Source: Actinomycetota bacterium (GTDB lineage Bacteria; Actinomycetota; Actinomycetes; Nanopelagicales; Nanopelagicaceae). Taken from it: a stretch of 64,000 nt of DNA. Location: the NCBI GenBank assembly GCA_009698815.1, contig WLPJ01000003.1, forward strand, positions 62,001 through 126,000. The letters run 5' to 3'. Shown piece by piece: positions 27,134 through 35,737 of this stretch. Both the position numbers and the translations under genes were made by a program. Position 1 is the first letter of the stretch. Each line of letters begins with the position of its first letter. The notes beneath the pieces were generated by a model that was given only the letters and a program-made list of their open reading frames with translations, did no database searches and was not told where the DNA came from.

Positions 27134-27306
27134 CACTGCACACTTCTTCAGGAGTAACTCTCTAGAGGATGCGTGCGAATATTAGCGGAGTTTCCGACTC
27201 TCGTAATGCCACGTATTGCTTGCGGCATCACCATTTCAACCTAGATTTGTGAAGTTCTCGAGAGGTTTTGCTAGTCTACTTAGAGTTCGCCGAAGAAGGG
27301 ATGGAT

Positions 27307-28425
27307 ATGAAATCACAGCTCCCTCTGGTGGGAATCAAAGTTTTGGATGCAACGTCAAATATCGCCGGACCCTGGGGTGGAACCGTTCTTGGCGATCTTG
27401 GCGCCGAAGTTCTCAAGATTGAGACTCCATCGGGGGATCCAGCAAGATTTATGGCGCCCAGTGATGGTGATCGTTCTGCATATTTTCATATCGTCAACCG
27501 GAATAAAGAAGTTCTTACCGTTGATTTAAAAACTTCTGAAGGCCTTGCAAAAATTCAAGAGTTGTTGGATGGATGCGATGTCTTTCTCACCAACTTTCTT
27601 CCAGCACAATTAGAGAAATTTGGCTTGCAACCAGCGCAGCTGATGAAGATGCGACCAAAACTCATCGTTGGAAATCTTTCCTCATACGGTTCGACTGGAC
27701 CTTCTGCGCAATGGCCTGGTTACGATGCAACGCTACAAGCTAGAACTGGAATTATGAATGTGACTGGGGAAGCTTCTGGATCACCCGTTCGCGCAGGTGT
27801 TTCGATATTGGATCTCGGTGCAGGCACGTGGCTTGCCATGGGAATTCTTGCTGCAATTATCAAGCGTGATCGAACGGGTATTGGTTCGTTAGTCGAAACC
27901 TCTCTCTTTGAAACCGGTGCAACATGGGTGAGTTACCACTTATCTGCATTTGAGTTAAGTGGAACTCCATCTATTCGATCAGGTAGTGGGCATCCCGCCT
28001 TTTCACCTTATGGAATCTTTGCAACTAAAGATGGTGACATCTGCATTGGAGTCGGCAACAGTGTGATCTTCGCAAAGCTCTGTGCGTCTATTGGCCGCAG
28101 TGACTTGATTGATGACGCGTTGTATGTAGAAAATGTGGATCGAGTGGCGAACACAAAATCCCTAAAGGTTGAGATTGAAAAGGGACTCTCTTCCAAAAGC
28201 GCAGTTGAGTGGGCAAGAATCTTGTGTGATGCAGGTGTTGCTGCAGAACAAGTCTTGCAACCAGAAGCGCTCCTAACTGACTTGCAGGCGCAGGCTATGG
28301 GCGTTCTACTCCCTTATCCTGATGAATCAACGCAGCTTCACTCTGTTCCGGGTCTGCCACTTAGGTTTGATGGTGTGCGACCTGGTATCACGAAGCCAGC
28401 CCCACATCGAGATATTAAAAACTAA
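27307..28425 (+). CDS. Family III (CaiB/BaiF) acyl-CoA transferase
   Basis: Moves CoA between carboxylic acids in the cytoplasm. 372 residues from ATG 27307, which has GAAGGG at six-base spacing; the ATG at 27301 directly abuts that sequence and is less likely. Family marks: PLVGIKVLDATSNIAGPWGG, DLGAEVLKIETPSGDPAR, RNKEVLTVDLKTSEGLAK, GNLSSYGSTGP and the helix LVETSLFETGATW holding the acidic residue in the region of the catalytic Asp. It converges on the CitE-like gene with stop codons overlapping. With methylaspartate ammonia-lyase nearby, mesaconate is an attractive substrate, but that is inference; oxalate, carnitine or succinate-type donors are possible. Confidence 0.85.
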   Translation: MKSQLPLVGIKVLDATSNIAGPWGGTVLGDLGAEVLKIETPSGDPARFMAPSDGDRSAYFHIVNRNKEVLTVDLKTSEGLAKIQELLDGCDVFLTNFLPAQLEKFGLQPAQLMKMRPKLIVGNLSSYGSTGPSAQWPGYDATLQARTGIMNVTGEASGSPVRAGVSILDLGAGTWLAMGILAAIIKRDRTGIGSLVETSLFETGATWVSYHLSAFELSGTPSIRSGSGHPAFSPYGIFATKDGDICIGVGNSVIFAKLCASIGRSDLIDDALYVENVDRVANTKSLKVEIEKGLSSKSAVEWARILCDAGVAAEQVLQPEALLTDLQAQAMGVLLPYPDESTQLHSVPGLPLRFDGVRPGITKPAPHRDIKN

Positions 28426-29303
28426 AGCAGCCCAAGTATTTGCTTGGCGCGTTTTACCATTGCTTCATCAACTAATGAGCCATCAACAAGAATCGCTCCT
28501 AATTTTTGATCTCGCTCGCTCCAACGTTCGATTACGCGAGCGGCCCAATCTTTCTCATCGACGTTTGCCTGAAAACTCTCTTCAACAATTGCGAGCTGAT
28601 CTGGATGGATACAAAGTTTTCCACCAAAACCCATCTTGTTAGCAAAGAGTGATCGATCTCGCAACCCTTGCAAATCAGCTACTGCAAAATGAGGTGAATC
28701 AATCGGTGCGCCTAATTGTGAATGCGCGCTTGCTAGCACCACTGCCGCCATTGCCAAATCTGTATTTGGACCAGTCGCTTGATAAGTAACACCAAGATCT
28801 GCATGTAAGTCGGCTGCTCCAAAGGCTAAACGTTTAACGCGATCAGGAATCACAGATGAGTTGAGCAAGTTTAATACACCGGATGTAGATTCGATTAAGC
28901 CGATAACAACCATCGGTGCTTTTACTTTATGTTCATTTTCCAACTTTGAAATTATTTGATCTGCTTCAACTGCGCTGGCACCAGGTGAAAATTTAGGTAA
29001 GACAACCGCATCAACTTGCAATTGCAGTGCTAGTTTAAAATCTTCTGTAAACTCGGCAGAAGTTACTTCGTTAGTTCTTATTAATACCAAAGGACCAGTT
29101 GCAGATCTATTTTCCATGACCGGGGCAACGATCGCTCCCCGAGCAGCCACCTTATTTTCTGGTCTAACAGCATCTTCAAGGTCAATAATCACCGCATCAG
29201 TCTTGGCATCTAAAGCTTTTACAATTCTCTCTGGTCGATCACCAGGAACAAATAGGAATGTACGCGCGCTGAGTAAAGGTGACTTACTCCCCGCCTTATC
29301 CAT
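28422..29303 (-). CDS. CitE-like acyl-CoA lyase (malyl-/citramalyl-CoA lyase type)
   Basis: HpcH/HpaI-CitE superfamily barrel of 293 residues. N-terminal RTFLFVPGDRPERIVKAL, IIDLEDAVRPENK (arginine/aspartate region), the magnesium ligands in GLIESTSGVLN (Glu) and AFGAADLHADLG (Asp), and the C-terminal FGGKLCIHPDQL are diagnostic. No citrate lyase alpha or gamma subunits are nearby, so it is a stand-alone lyase of (S)-malyl-CoA, citramalyl-CoA or beta-methylmalyl-CoA type. It is the last gene of the peptide/methylaspartate operon, one base overlapping the dipeptidase gene, and faces the CoA-transferase. That context favours citramalyl-CoA cleavage to acetyl-CoA and pyruvate (inference). Confidence 0.8.
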   Translation of the reverse strand: MDKAGSKSPLLSARTFLFVPGDRPERIVKALDAKTDAVIIDLEDAVRPENKVAARGAIVAPVMENRSATGPLVLIRTNEVTSAEFTEDFKLALQLQVDAVVLPKFSPGASAVEADQIISKLENEHKVKAPMVVIGLIESTSGVLNLLNSSVIPDRVKRLAFGAADLHADLGVTYQATGPNTDLAMAAVVLASAHSQLGAPIDSPHFAVADLQGLRDRSLFANKMGFGGKLCIHPDQLAIVEESFQANVDEKDWAARVIERWSERDQKLGAILVDGSLVDEAMVKRAKQILGLL

Positions 29304-30493
29304 TATTTAACCCAGATTCCTTCTAGTGCGCGCAAGATATTCCCGCCAAGTATCGCAGCGATATCTTTATCAGAGAAGCCATTTTTGACTAGCCAGCCAG
29401 CGATATTCCAGAAATTCTCGGTTGGATTTTCTAACCCATCGACATATTTAACCCTCTCAAATTTGGGGGCTTCGCTGAAAGCGGTGCTCAATAGGTGCGA
29501 GAAGACTGTATGGAGACCAACATGGTCGCCATACAAAGTGTCTGGGCCAAAAGCGACATGTTCGATCCCAACAAGGTCGATGCAGTACATCAAGTGATCC
29601 ATAACTGAATCTATTGAATGCTGTGGATGTGCTTTTGAAAGAGTTGTGTGAGGAGCCGCTGACATTCCGATAACTCCCCCGGTATCTGCAACAGCCTTTA
29701 AAACATCATCTGACTTCATTCGCTTGATCGGCCAAATAGCTTTTGCTCCAGCGTGAGTCATAAAGACTGGCTTCGTGCTTACTTTGCAGGCATCAATGCC
29801 GGTTTGATCGGATGAGTGCGAGATATCAACTGCCATTCCAAGTTGATTCATACGAGTGACACAGCGACGACCAAAATCGGTTAGCCCACCATCGACATCT
29901 TCATTTAAACCTGATCCAAGGGAATTTGAATCTGAGTAAGCGATACCTATCTGACGAATACCAAGTCCGTAAAGAACATCAAGGCGATCGATCTCGTTTT
30001 CAATTGGTGTTGATGCTTCAAGACCAAAGACAAATCCAACTTTGCCGGCTTTTTTGGCATAATGAATATCTTCTACGGTTCGAATAACAATTACGTCACC
30101 TTGGTGTGCGATATCTGCTTGGCGCATTCCGATATCTGTAATGATGTCGAGCCAGCGCCACGGTGCATTCCCTGTAACGCAGGCGGTTCCGTCCATCATA
30201 TTGTCGAATATCACCGTCATGCCAGATTCCTTTACGCCTGCAAAAGCAGTGTGCTGTCGACCTGTTCTGTTGTATTCAGGAGTCTGGCGCATGTCATTTG
30301 GAAAACGAACCGGGTGATCATGCAAACTTATTGTGATGTTATCTTGCATCAGTTTTTCAGCTCGGGTTTTTTCCTCTGGCTTTAATTCGCCTTTATACGC
30401 TGGAACACGACCAAATTCTGGGGCAAGTTCAATATCGGTGAAGTCTTGTCCTTCAGGCAAATAACTATAAGAAGTGTAAGGTTTTTTAGCCAT
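29303..30493 (-). CDS. M19 (renal-dipeptidase-type) membrane dipeptidase family protein
   Basis: Binuclear zinc dipeptidase family whose members often cleave dipeptides with a D-residue at the C-terminal side. 396 residues, no signal peptide or lipobox. Seen are bridging Glu in VFGLEAS, His in VDISHSS, His in VFMTHAGAKA, and GVIGMSAAP with FGPDTLYGDH near the end. The first metal motif reads SLHDHP (H58, H60), whereas most M19 enzymes have H-x-D, so the site may be atypical. About 50 extra N-terminal residues precede the barrel. Located between M20 and CitE-like genes in the operon. Confidence 0.82.
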   Translation of the reverse strand: MAKKPYTSYSYLPEGQDFTDIELAPEFGRVPAYKGELKPEEKTRAEKLMQDNITISLHDHPVRFPNDMRQTPEYNRTGRQHTAFAGVKESGMTVIFDNMMDGTACVTGNAPWRWLDIITDIGMRQADIAHQGDVIVIRTVEDIHYAKKAGKVGFVFGLEASTPIENEIDRLDVLYGLGIRQIGIAYSDSNSLGSGLNEDVDGGLTDFGRRCVTRMNQLGMAVDISHSSDQTGIDACKVSTKPVFMTHAGAKAIWPIKRMKSDDVLKAVADTGGVIGMSAAPHTTLSKAHPQHSIDSVMDHLMYCIDLVGIEHVAFGPDTLYGDHVGLHTVFSHLLSTAFSEAPKFERVKYVDGLENPTENFWNIAGWLVKNGFSDKDIAAILGGNILRALEGIWVK

Positions 30494-30494
30494 T

Positions 30495-31859
30495 TTACTT
30501 TCCTACAATCGCTAGTCGGTGTGGGCCATCTGCAAGCAAGCGCCAGAGAACTTCCCAGGCACGCATACCTTCTCGCAAACGGCGAATACGCATAAATTCA
30601 TTTGGTGCATGGTGCTTTTCATCTGCTGTTGCAAATGAGAAGAACATTGTTTTGATTCCAAGTGCTTCTTCAAAGAGCGCTGTTGCGGGAAGAGTTCCAC
30701 CAATGACTGCGAGTAGAACTTTCTCTCCTGGATAAACCGTCTCTAGCGCAACTGTCGCCGCGCGATTAGCAGGATGATCTGCCGGAATTGTGTAAGCCGG
30801 AACTCCACCATGATCTGCACGCATTGAAACTTGCACTCCATCTAACTTTATATTTTCTAGATGAGTTTTAATTGCACTAATAACTTGCGCTGGATCCTGT
30901 CCCGGGACCAAGCGGCAAGAGATATGTGCTGTCGCTACATGAGGGATAACGGTGTACTTACCGCCAGCCTTCAATCCATTAATCTCAAGAGTTGGGCGCT
31001 CCCATAAGCGTTCAATCGTGGTGTAACCACTTTCTCCAAAAAGTTCTTTAAGTCCGAGCGTTTTCATATATTCGGCATCGCTAAATTGCACTGCAGCAAT
31101 TTCTGCACGCCGTTCTGAAGTCATTTGTGGAATTCCATCGTAGAATCCAGCAACTGCAATTGATCCATCTGAATTATGTAATCCAGCAAGAATCTCCGAA
31201 AGTGCGTGAACGGGATTAGCCACAGTTCCACCGTAGCGACCTGAGTGAAGATCTTCTTTTGCTCCAGAGACTTCTAAATCAAAAGTAACCAAGCCTTTTG
31301 AGGCAATCGATAGCGAAGGTTCGGATGGACGCCACATTGCACCATCGGCTGAAATAACTAGATCTGCTGCAAGTTCTTGCGCATGAGCACGCACATATTC
31401 AGGAAGGTTTGGGCTTCCAATCTCTTCTTCACCTTCAAAGAGAAATTTAACATTGAGCGGAAGTTTTCCTTCTTGTTCAAGGAATGCTTGAGCAACTTTG
31501 AGAACAATAAGCACAGGCCCTTTGTCATCCGTAACTCCACGACCGCGAATAACGTCACCGTCACGAATTAACTTAAAGGGAGGCGTCTTCCATTCAGCAA
31601 GATCTCCAGTTGGTTGCACGTCATAGTGCCCATAAACCAAGATCGTTGGGGATCCTGGTGCTCCGAGCCATTCTCCCCGGACAACAGGGTGACCTGATGT
31701 TGGCAGAACTCGACCGTTTGCAAATTTGAGTTGATCAGCAAGCCACTGTGCCGCTTCCTGCATAGTCTCTGCTGACGCATCTCGACTGACAGATGGAATT
31801 TCAACATAAGTGGTTAGCTCATCAATGTAACGATCATCGCTTGCATCAAAGTTCAACAT
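30495..31859 (-). CDS. M20-family dipeptidase (CNDP/beta-Ala-Xaa type)
   Basis: Binuclear zinc exopeptidase, 454 residues from ATG 31859 (an in-frame TTG precedes it). Metal and catalytic residues in order: VYGHYDVQP (H78, D80), GRGVTDDKGP (D111), FEGEEEIGSPN (catalytic Glu144, ligand Glu145), ISADGAMW (Asp), and a C-terminal His in DEKHHAPNE. The lid domain is inserted from about 200 to 330. Relatives hydrolyse dipeptides including carnosine-type and Cys-Gly. Cytoplasmic. Gap of six bases to the methylaspartate ammonia-lyase gene and one base to the M19 gene. Confidence 0.88.
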   Translation of the reverse strand: MLNFDASDDRYIDELTTYVEIPSVSRDASAETMQEAAQWLADQLKFANGRVLPTSGHPVVRGEWLGAPGSPTILVYGHYDVQPTGDLAEWKTPPFKLIRDGDVIRGRGVTDDKGPVLIVLKVAQAFLEQEGKLPLNVKFLFEGEEEIGSPNLPEYVRAHAQELAADLVISADGAMWRPSEPSLSIASKGLVTFDLEVSGAKEDLHSGRYGGTVANPVHALSEILAGLHNSDGSIAVAGFYDGIPQMTSERRAEIAAVQFSDAEYMKTLGLKELFGESGYTTIERLWERPTLEINGLKAGGKYTVIPHVATAHISCRLVPGQDPAQVISAIKTHLENIKLDGVQVSMRADHGGVPAYTIPADHPANRAATVALETVYPGEKVLLAVIGGTLPATALFEEALGIKTMFFSFATADEKHHAPNEFMRIRRLREGMRAWEVLWRLLADGPHRLAIVGK

Positions 31860-31865
31860 CAACTT

Positions 31866-33107
31866 CTACTTTCTGTTAGCAATAAGTGCCGCAGTTCGCG
31901 ACATCTCATTTCCAACGATCATCATTCCTTCATCAACACCCATACCTGGTTTAGCTAAAATTTGGATCGTTCCGCACGCCATAGCAATATGTGCGCTAAC
32001 TTGCGCAGTTCTATCAGTTTCGTTACATGTTCCGCCACAGTAACCAGCAAGACCACTTTTACGAACAAGTAACAACGCCTCTATAGTGTTATTGATTCCG
32101 CCCAAATCCGGCATCTTTACGTGAATAATATCTGCAGCCTTTGCCTCAACAAAGAGTTGGATATCTTCTAGAGTGTTACACCACTCATCAACTGAGATCT
32201 CAACTTTCGAACCACGTGTGGCAAGTGCATCACGAAGTGCTTTAGAGACCTTTACTTGTCCTGCGACGCTTTCTCCATCGATTACATGTTCCACGCGCAG
32301 ACTAAATGGAGCCGCGATTTTGCTGACTTCGACTAAGTAATCGGCGCATTTATCGATATCGCCATCAAAGGCTTGTCCAATAGTTCCGTAAACATCAAAT
32401 TGCAGAACTGGGTTGTATGTAGATTTTTTTCGTATCTCTAAAATGCGATTGCGAACCCACAAGACATAATCTTTGAAAATTTGACCATCGAGGCCAAGTT
32501 TGGTCTCAAGGTTATTGATCAAGCCATGAGGCAAAACACCTGACTCTTTGAGAATCATCTTATCTACGTTGGAATATCGATCGTCACCTGACTGTGTGAA
32601 CATAGGCACTACTGAGATATCAATACCAGTCTGATACTCATCTTTAATAACTTCTGCCATCGTTATCGATTTCGACTTTGCTACCGCATCTAAGAGAGCC
32701 TGCGTTAGGCCATAACGTATGCCAGCTGAAATCCGCTTACCGCTAACTTCGAATTTATCGATTTCTAAAGCAATACTGCGGAAATCTTGTATCACTCTGC
32801 CAATTAAGATCGGAGTAATACTTGATTCGATAACTTTTTTCGCCTCGATTGCGTTGAAAATGGGATCACGACCACCGACGCCTGAATATTGAACAACTGC
32901 ACAATCGCCATGAGCGACTTCGCCGCTATCTAGAACCAATAAAACTGAGAGCGACTGCCCGGGTTCTCGAATTGATTTAAAGCCCGGAGTTATTGGCGTG
33001 CCAACATAATCAAAACCATCGTGCTCTGCGCCAGCTAAAATTGCCGCTTGGTCATCAACATAGAAACCTGTCAGCCCTGGAACACATAGAACATCGACAA
33101 TTTTCAT
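31866..33107 (-). CDS. mal: Methylaspartate ammonia-lyase
   Basis: Enolase-superfamily enzyme that deaminates L-threo-3-methylaspartate to mesaconate. 413 residues, the length I recall for clostridial enzymes, and alignable by eye from MKIVDVLC to the end without gaps. Every key residue falls at its classical number: His194 (VLPHGLINN), metal ligands Asp238 (LQFDVYGTIG), Glu273 (LRVEHV) and Asp307 (ISVDEWCNT), general base Lys331 (HVKMPDLGG) and Cys361 (GGTCNETDR). It sits in mid-operon between an SDR and an M20 dipeptidase. No glutamate mutase gene (usual source of 3-methylaspartate) is in the window. A function on 3-methylaspartate is therefore well supported; the origin of the substrate is open. 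Confidence 0.93.
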   Translation of the reverse strand: MKIVDVLCVPGLTGFYVDDQAAILAGAEHDGFDYVGTPITPGFKSIREPGQSLSVLLVLDSGEVAHGDCAVVQYSGVGGRDPIFNAIEAKKVIESSITPILIGRVIQDFRSIALEIDKFEVSGKRISAGIRYGLTQALLDAVAKSKSITMAEVIKDEYQTGIDISVVPMFTQSGDDRYSNVDKMILKESGVLPHGLINNLETKLGLDGQIFKDYVLWVRNRILEIRKKSTYNPVLQFDVYGTIGQAFDGDIDKCADYLVEVSKIAAPFSLRVEHVIDGESVAGQVKVSKALRDALATRGSKVEISVDEWCNTLEDIQLFVEAKAADIIHVKMPDLGGINNTIEALLLVRKSGLAGYCGGTCNETDRTAQVSAHIAMACGTIQILAKPGMGVDEGMMIVGNEMSRTAALIANRK

Positions 33108-33111
33108 TTAT

Positions 33112-33924
33112 TTAATTACTCGCCTCTCCATAATTAAAGGTAGTTACACATCCACCGTCAACGGTGACAATTGACCCAGTCATAAATGAGGCATTTGCAG
33201 AAGAGAGAAACACAGCAACATTTCCGACTTCAATTGGTTGGGCTTGGCGACCGAGCGGTTGCATTCCGGCTGCTTTTTCACGGCGAGCGGTGGCTTCTTT
33301 AAACTGCTCGTCTGTAAGCGTAGGTCCGCGGCGACCAAGACTTGTATCGATATAGCCTGGGCAAATGGCGTTGACGCGAATATTGTCTGGGCCATAATCA
33401 ACTGCCAGTTGGCGAGTCAGGTTAATAACTCCACCCTTTGTCGCGCAGTAAGCCGGAGCTTTTGGGGCGCCAATTAATCCGTAAGTTGAAGCGATATTAA
33501 CGATGCTTCCGCCACCGGCTTTAAGAAAGTGCGGGATTGTGTGCTTGGTCATGAAGAATGTTCCAAGCAGGTTCACATCTAGAACTCGTGAAAACTCCGC
33601 TGCTTCAACTTCATGTATTCGTTTTTGAGCACCACCGATACCGGCATTATTGATAAGAATATCAAGACCACCAAATGCTGAAATAGTGGCAGCGACAACT
33701 GCTTTTACCTGTTCTTCATTGGCAATATCTGCCTCAACAAATATCGCGCTTCCTCCTGCATCAGTAATTTCACTTACTGTACGAGCCCCATCAGCAGCGA
33801 TTGTGTCAGAGACGCATACCTTTGCTCCAGCTTGAGCAAGTGCTTTAGCTGTTGCGCGGCCGATTCCATTTCCAGACCCAGTTACTATCGCAACTTTTCC
33901 ATCTAGTGCAATTGATGTTGACAT
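33112..33924 (-). CDS. SDR-family oxidoreductase
   Basis: Classical short-chain dehydrogenase/reductase of 270 residues from the ATG at 33924, two bases after the preceding stop (an upstream GTG overlapping that gene is unlikely). Cofactor motif TGSGNGIG (about 15-22), aspartate after beta-2 (VSDT) suggesting NAD(H), NNAG, and the active site Ser...Tyr-x-x-x-Lys in IASTYGLIGAPKAPAYCATK. The C-terminal FMTGSIVTVDGG closes the Rossmann fold. Substrate unknown; its place between D-aminopeptidase and methylaspartate ammonia-lyase hints at a hydroxy- or oxo-acid from the same catabolic route. Confidence 0.85.
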   Translation of the reverse strand: MSTSIALDGKVAIVTGSGNGIGRATAKALAQAGAKVCVSDTIAADGARTVSEITDAGGSAIFVEADIANEEQVKAVVAATISAFGGLDILINNAGIGGAQKRIHEVEAAEFSRVLDVNLLGTFFMTKHTIPHFLKAGGGSIVNIASTYGLIGAPKAPAYCATKGGVINLTRQLAVDYGPDNIRVNAICPGYIDTSLGRRGPTLTDEQFKEATARREKAAGMQPLGRQAQPIEVGNVAVFLSSANASFMTGSIVTVDGGCVTTFNYGEASN

Positions 33925-33926
33925 TA

Positions 33927-34757
33927 TTAGCTCCACTCAACTATTGAACGAGTAAGAATTACTGTAGTTATAAAGCGTCGATATAAGGCAAGTGGATCGG
34001 CATCAGTGAGTGCCACCTTTTTTGTTGCAGTCTTTACATTTCCAGGTATCCAAGCAGCCATATCTGCGAAATCATTATTGTGAAATGTAATCTCTAAAGT
34101 TGCCGGCAGTTTAATCGAAGGCGCTGGAATTGATTTTAGATCTACAAGTGACTCCTTTGCCTTAGCAAAGATCAAATCGCATGCTTGAGTTGGGTGCATG
34201 CTGTCGGCAGCAAAGCGAGTAATACTCTTCTTTACAACAGCTGCTTTTACTTTTGGTGACCATTGCTGTGTCTCAACTTCAGTGGTCTCGTCTCCTGTCA
34301 CCAAGACAATTGGAACTCCGTAAGCCTGTGCGACAAGGGCGTTGATGCCGGCTTCAGAGACAACCTCACCATTTAGAGTGATGTCAGAAATTGCACGTGG
34401 GTTGTAAGTATGTGAAAGAACTGATGCTTCTGAACTCATCGAACCGTGATAAGAGATAAAGAAAATGGCATCAAATGAGTCATCAAGTCCTTGCATCATG
34501 TACATGGGCTTGTGCTTGCCAGATAAATAGCGAGCATTGCCTTCCAGCGTGTGCGGACGAAGGTTCTGCATAGAAGAATGTGAATCATTGACAAGGAATT
34601 CAGTTGCGCCAGCAGACATTGCACCCTTGATAGATGCATTGACTTCATTCTGAAGAAGTTCTCGGTAATACCCGTATTCTGGGTTACCCGGAATACATTG
34701 GCTCCAGTCAACAACTCCAGCGGTGCCTTCCATATCTGATGAAATAAAAATTTTCAT
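33927..34757 (-). CDS. dppA: D-aminopeptidase, DppA/M55 family
   Basis: Zinc peptidase that removes N-terminal D-residues such as D-Ala from short peptides; forms decamers in Bacillus subtilis. 276 residues with metal ligands at positions matching that enzyme: Asp8 and Glu10 (ISSDMEG), His60 (VNDSHSSM), His104 (ISYHGSM) and Glu131 or Glu135 (NGEVVSEAGINA). Position 115 is Ser, where I recall a Cys proposed as nucleophile in B. subtilis. As in the B. subtilis dpp operon it is co-transcribed with a dipeptide ABC importer. It overlaps the upstream asparaginase-like gene by four bases. Confidence 0.9.
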   Translation of the reverse strand: MKIFISSDMEGTAGVVDWSQCIPGNPEYGYYRELLQNEVNASIKGAMSAGATEFLVNDSHSSMQNLRPHTLEGNARYLSGKHKPMYMMQGLDDSFDAIFFISYHGSMSSEASVLSHTYNPRAISDITLNGEVVSEAGINALVAQAYGVPIVLVTGDETTEVETQQWSPKVKAAVVKKSITRFAADSMHPTQACDLIFAKAKESLVDLKSIPAPSIKLPATLEITFHNNDFADMAAWIPGNVKTATKKVALTDADPLALYRRFITTVILTRSIVEWS

Positions 34758-35713
34758 ATCGCTCTCCTTGGGTGAAATTCGGGAGCAGTTGAGTGCTCGG
34801 TCATTAGTGTGTATGTAGATCCTTCCATGCCTGCTGCTCCACCGTGTCGACCATCTTGGGTCAACGATAGGCAGCGCAGTTCGGCACGAAAATCATCGAG
34901 TAGCGAGCGCGCATCTAAGAGCGCATTAGCGCATGCGGTTTGAGGATCTTGTCCGGCACGCAAATTTTCAACAACACTTCGTGCGGTTCCTCCACGGATA
35001 GCAAGTTCTCCACGTCCAGTACAAGCGGCTGCGCCGTAACGAATATCTGCATAATTACCGGCGCCTGCGATTGCTGAATCTCCAACGCGGCCTGGGTGCT
35101 TATATGGATATCCACTTGTACTGACTCCACAAACGAGTTCGCCCGATTGATCTACGGCGATGATGTTGATTGTCCCCCAAGGCCCATCGTGTGGGGCCAT
35201 ACGCTTAAGCAGTTCTAACGTTGCTAAGCGATATCTTTCATCACCTGAAGTGGCTTTGGTGTTTTCGCCTTCGATAGATTCTGAGTTAACACTTTCCAGT
35301 TGTTTAAGCCAGAGCGCTTTAGATTCTGGTGTAATTAGATCTGCTGTTGGAAAACCAAGATACTTGGCAAAATCTTCTGCACCTTCTCCAACAAGTATTG
35401 AGTGTTGTGGAAGTTCTTCAAGAACTTTACGTGCGATTGAAATTGGGTTGGGATAATTTTTCACCGCTGCTACTGCGCCAAAAGCACGAGTAGAACCAAT
35501 CATGATTGACGCATCGAGCTCGACTATTCCGCGAGCATTTGGAAGTCCACTGGTACCGATGTAATGGTCTTCTAAATTATCTTCACAGAGCCTAAGTCCG
35601 CGTTCTACTGCATCTAGTGCACTTCCGCCTGCTCGGAGAATCTCCATCGCAGCAGGAATTCCTGCTTCACTTCGTTCGCTTCCAATAATTATTGGACTGA
35701 ACTTAACGGCCAC
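34754..35713 (-). CDS. Ntn-hydrolase of the isoaspartyl peptidase/glycosylasparaginase family
   Basis: Self-cleaving N-terminal nucleophile hydrolase acting on beta-aspartyl bonds or asparagine side chains. 319 residues from GTG. The predicted autocleavage site and nucleophile Thr181 lie in GPWGTINIIAVD, followed by VCGVSTSGYPYKHPGRVGDS, AGAGNYAD and GAAACTGRGE, the family's substrate-binding loops. The residue before the Thr is Gly instead of the usual Asp, so processing could differ. No signal peptide. Family members cleave beta-Asp dipeptides (for example from cyanophycin) or GlcNAc-Asn; the operon context favours a beta-aspartyl peptide. Confidence 0.8.
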   Translation of the reverse strand: MAVKFSPIIIGSERSEAGIPAAMEILRAGGSALDAVERGLRLCEDNLEDHYIGTSGLPNARGIVELDASIMIGSTRAFGAVAAVKNYPNPISIARKVLEELPQHSILVGEGAEDFAKYLGFPTADLITPESKALWLKQLESVNSESIEGENTKATSGDERYRLATLELLKRMAPHDGPWGTINIIAVDQSGELVCGVSTSGYPYKHPGRVGDSAIAGAGNYADIRYGAAACTGRGELAIRGGTARSVVENLRAGQDPQTACANALLDARSLLDDFRAELRCLSLTQDGRHGGAAGMEGSTYTLMTEHSTAPEFHPRRAI

Positions 35714-35737
35714 TTTGCCACACTTTCTTAAACGAAA

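Noticed and set aside
31863-33107. Generic mandelate racemase/enolase annotation for the lyase gene
   Set aside because: Length, gapless similarity as recalled and all methylaspartate-ammonia-lyase residues at their known positions allow the specific call.
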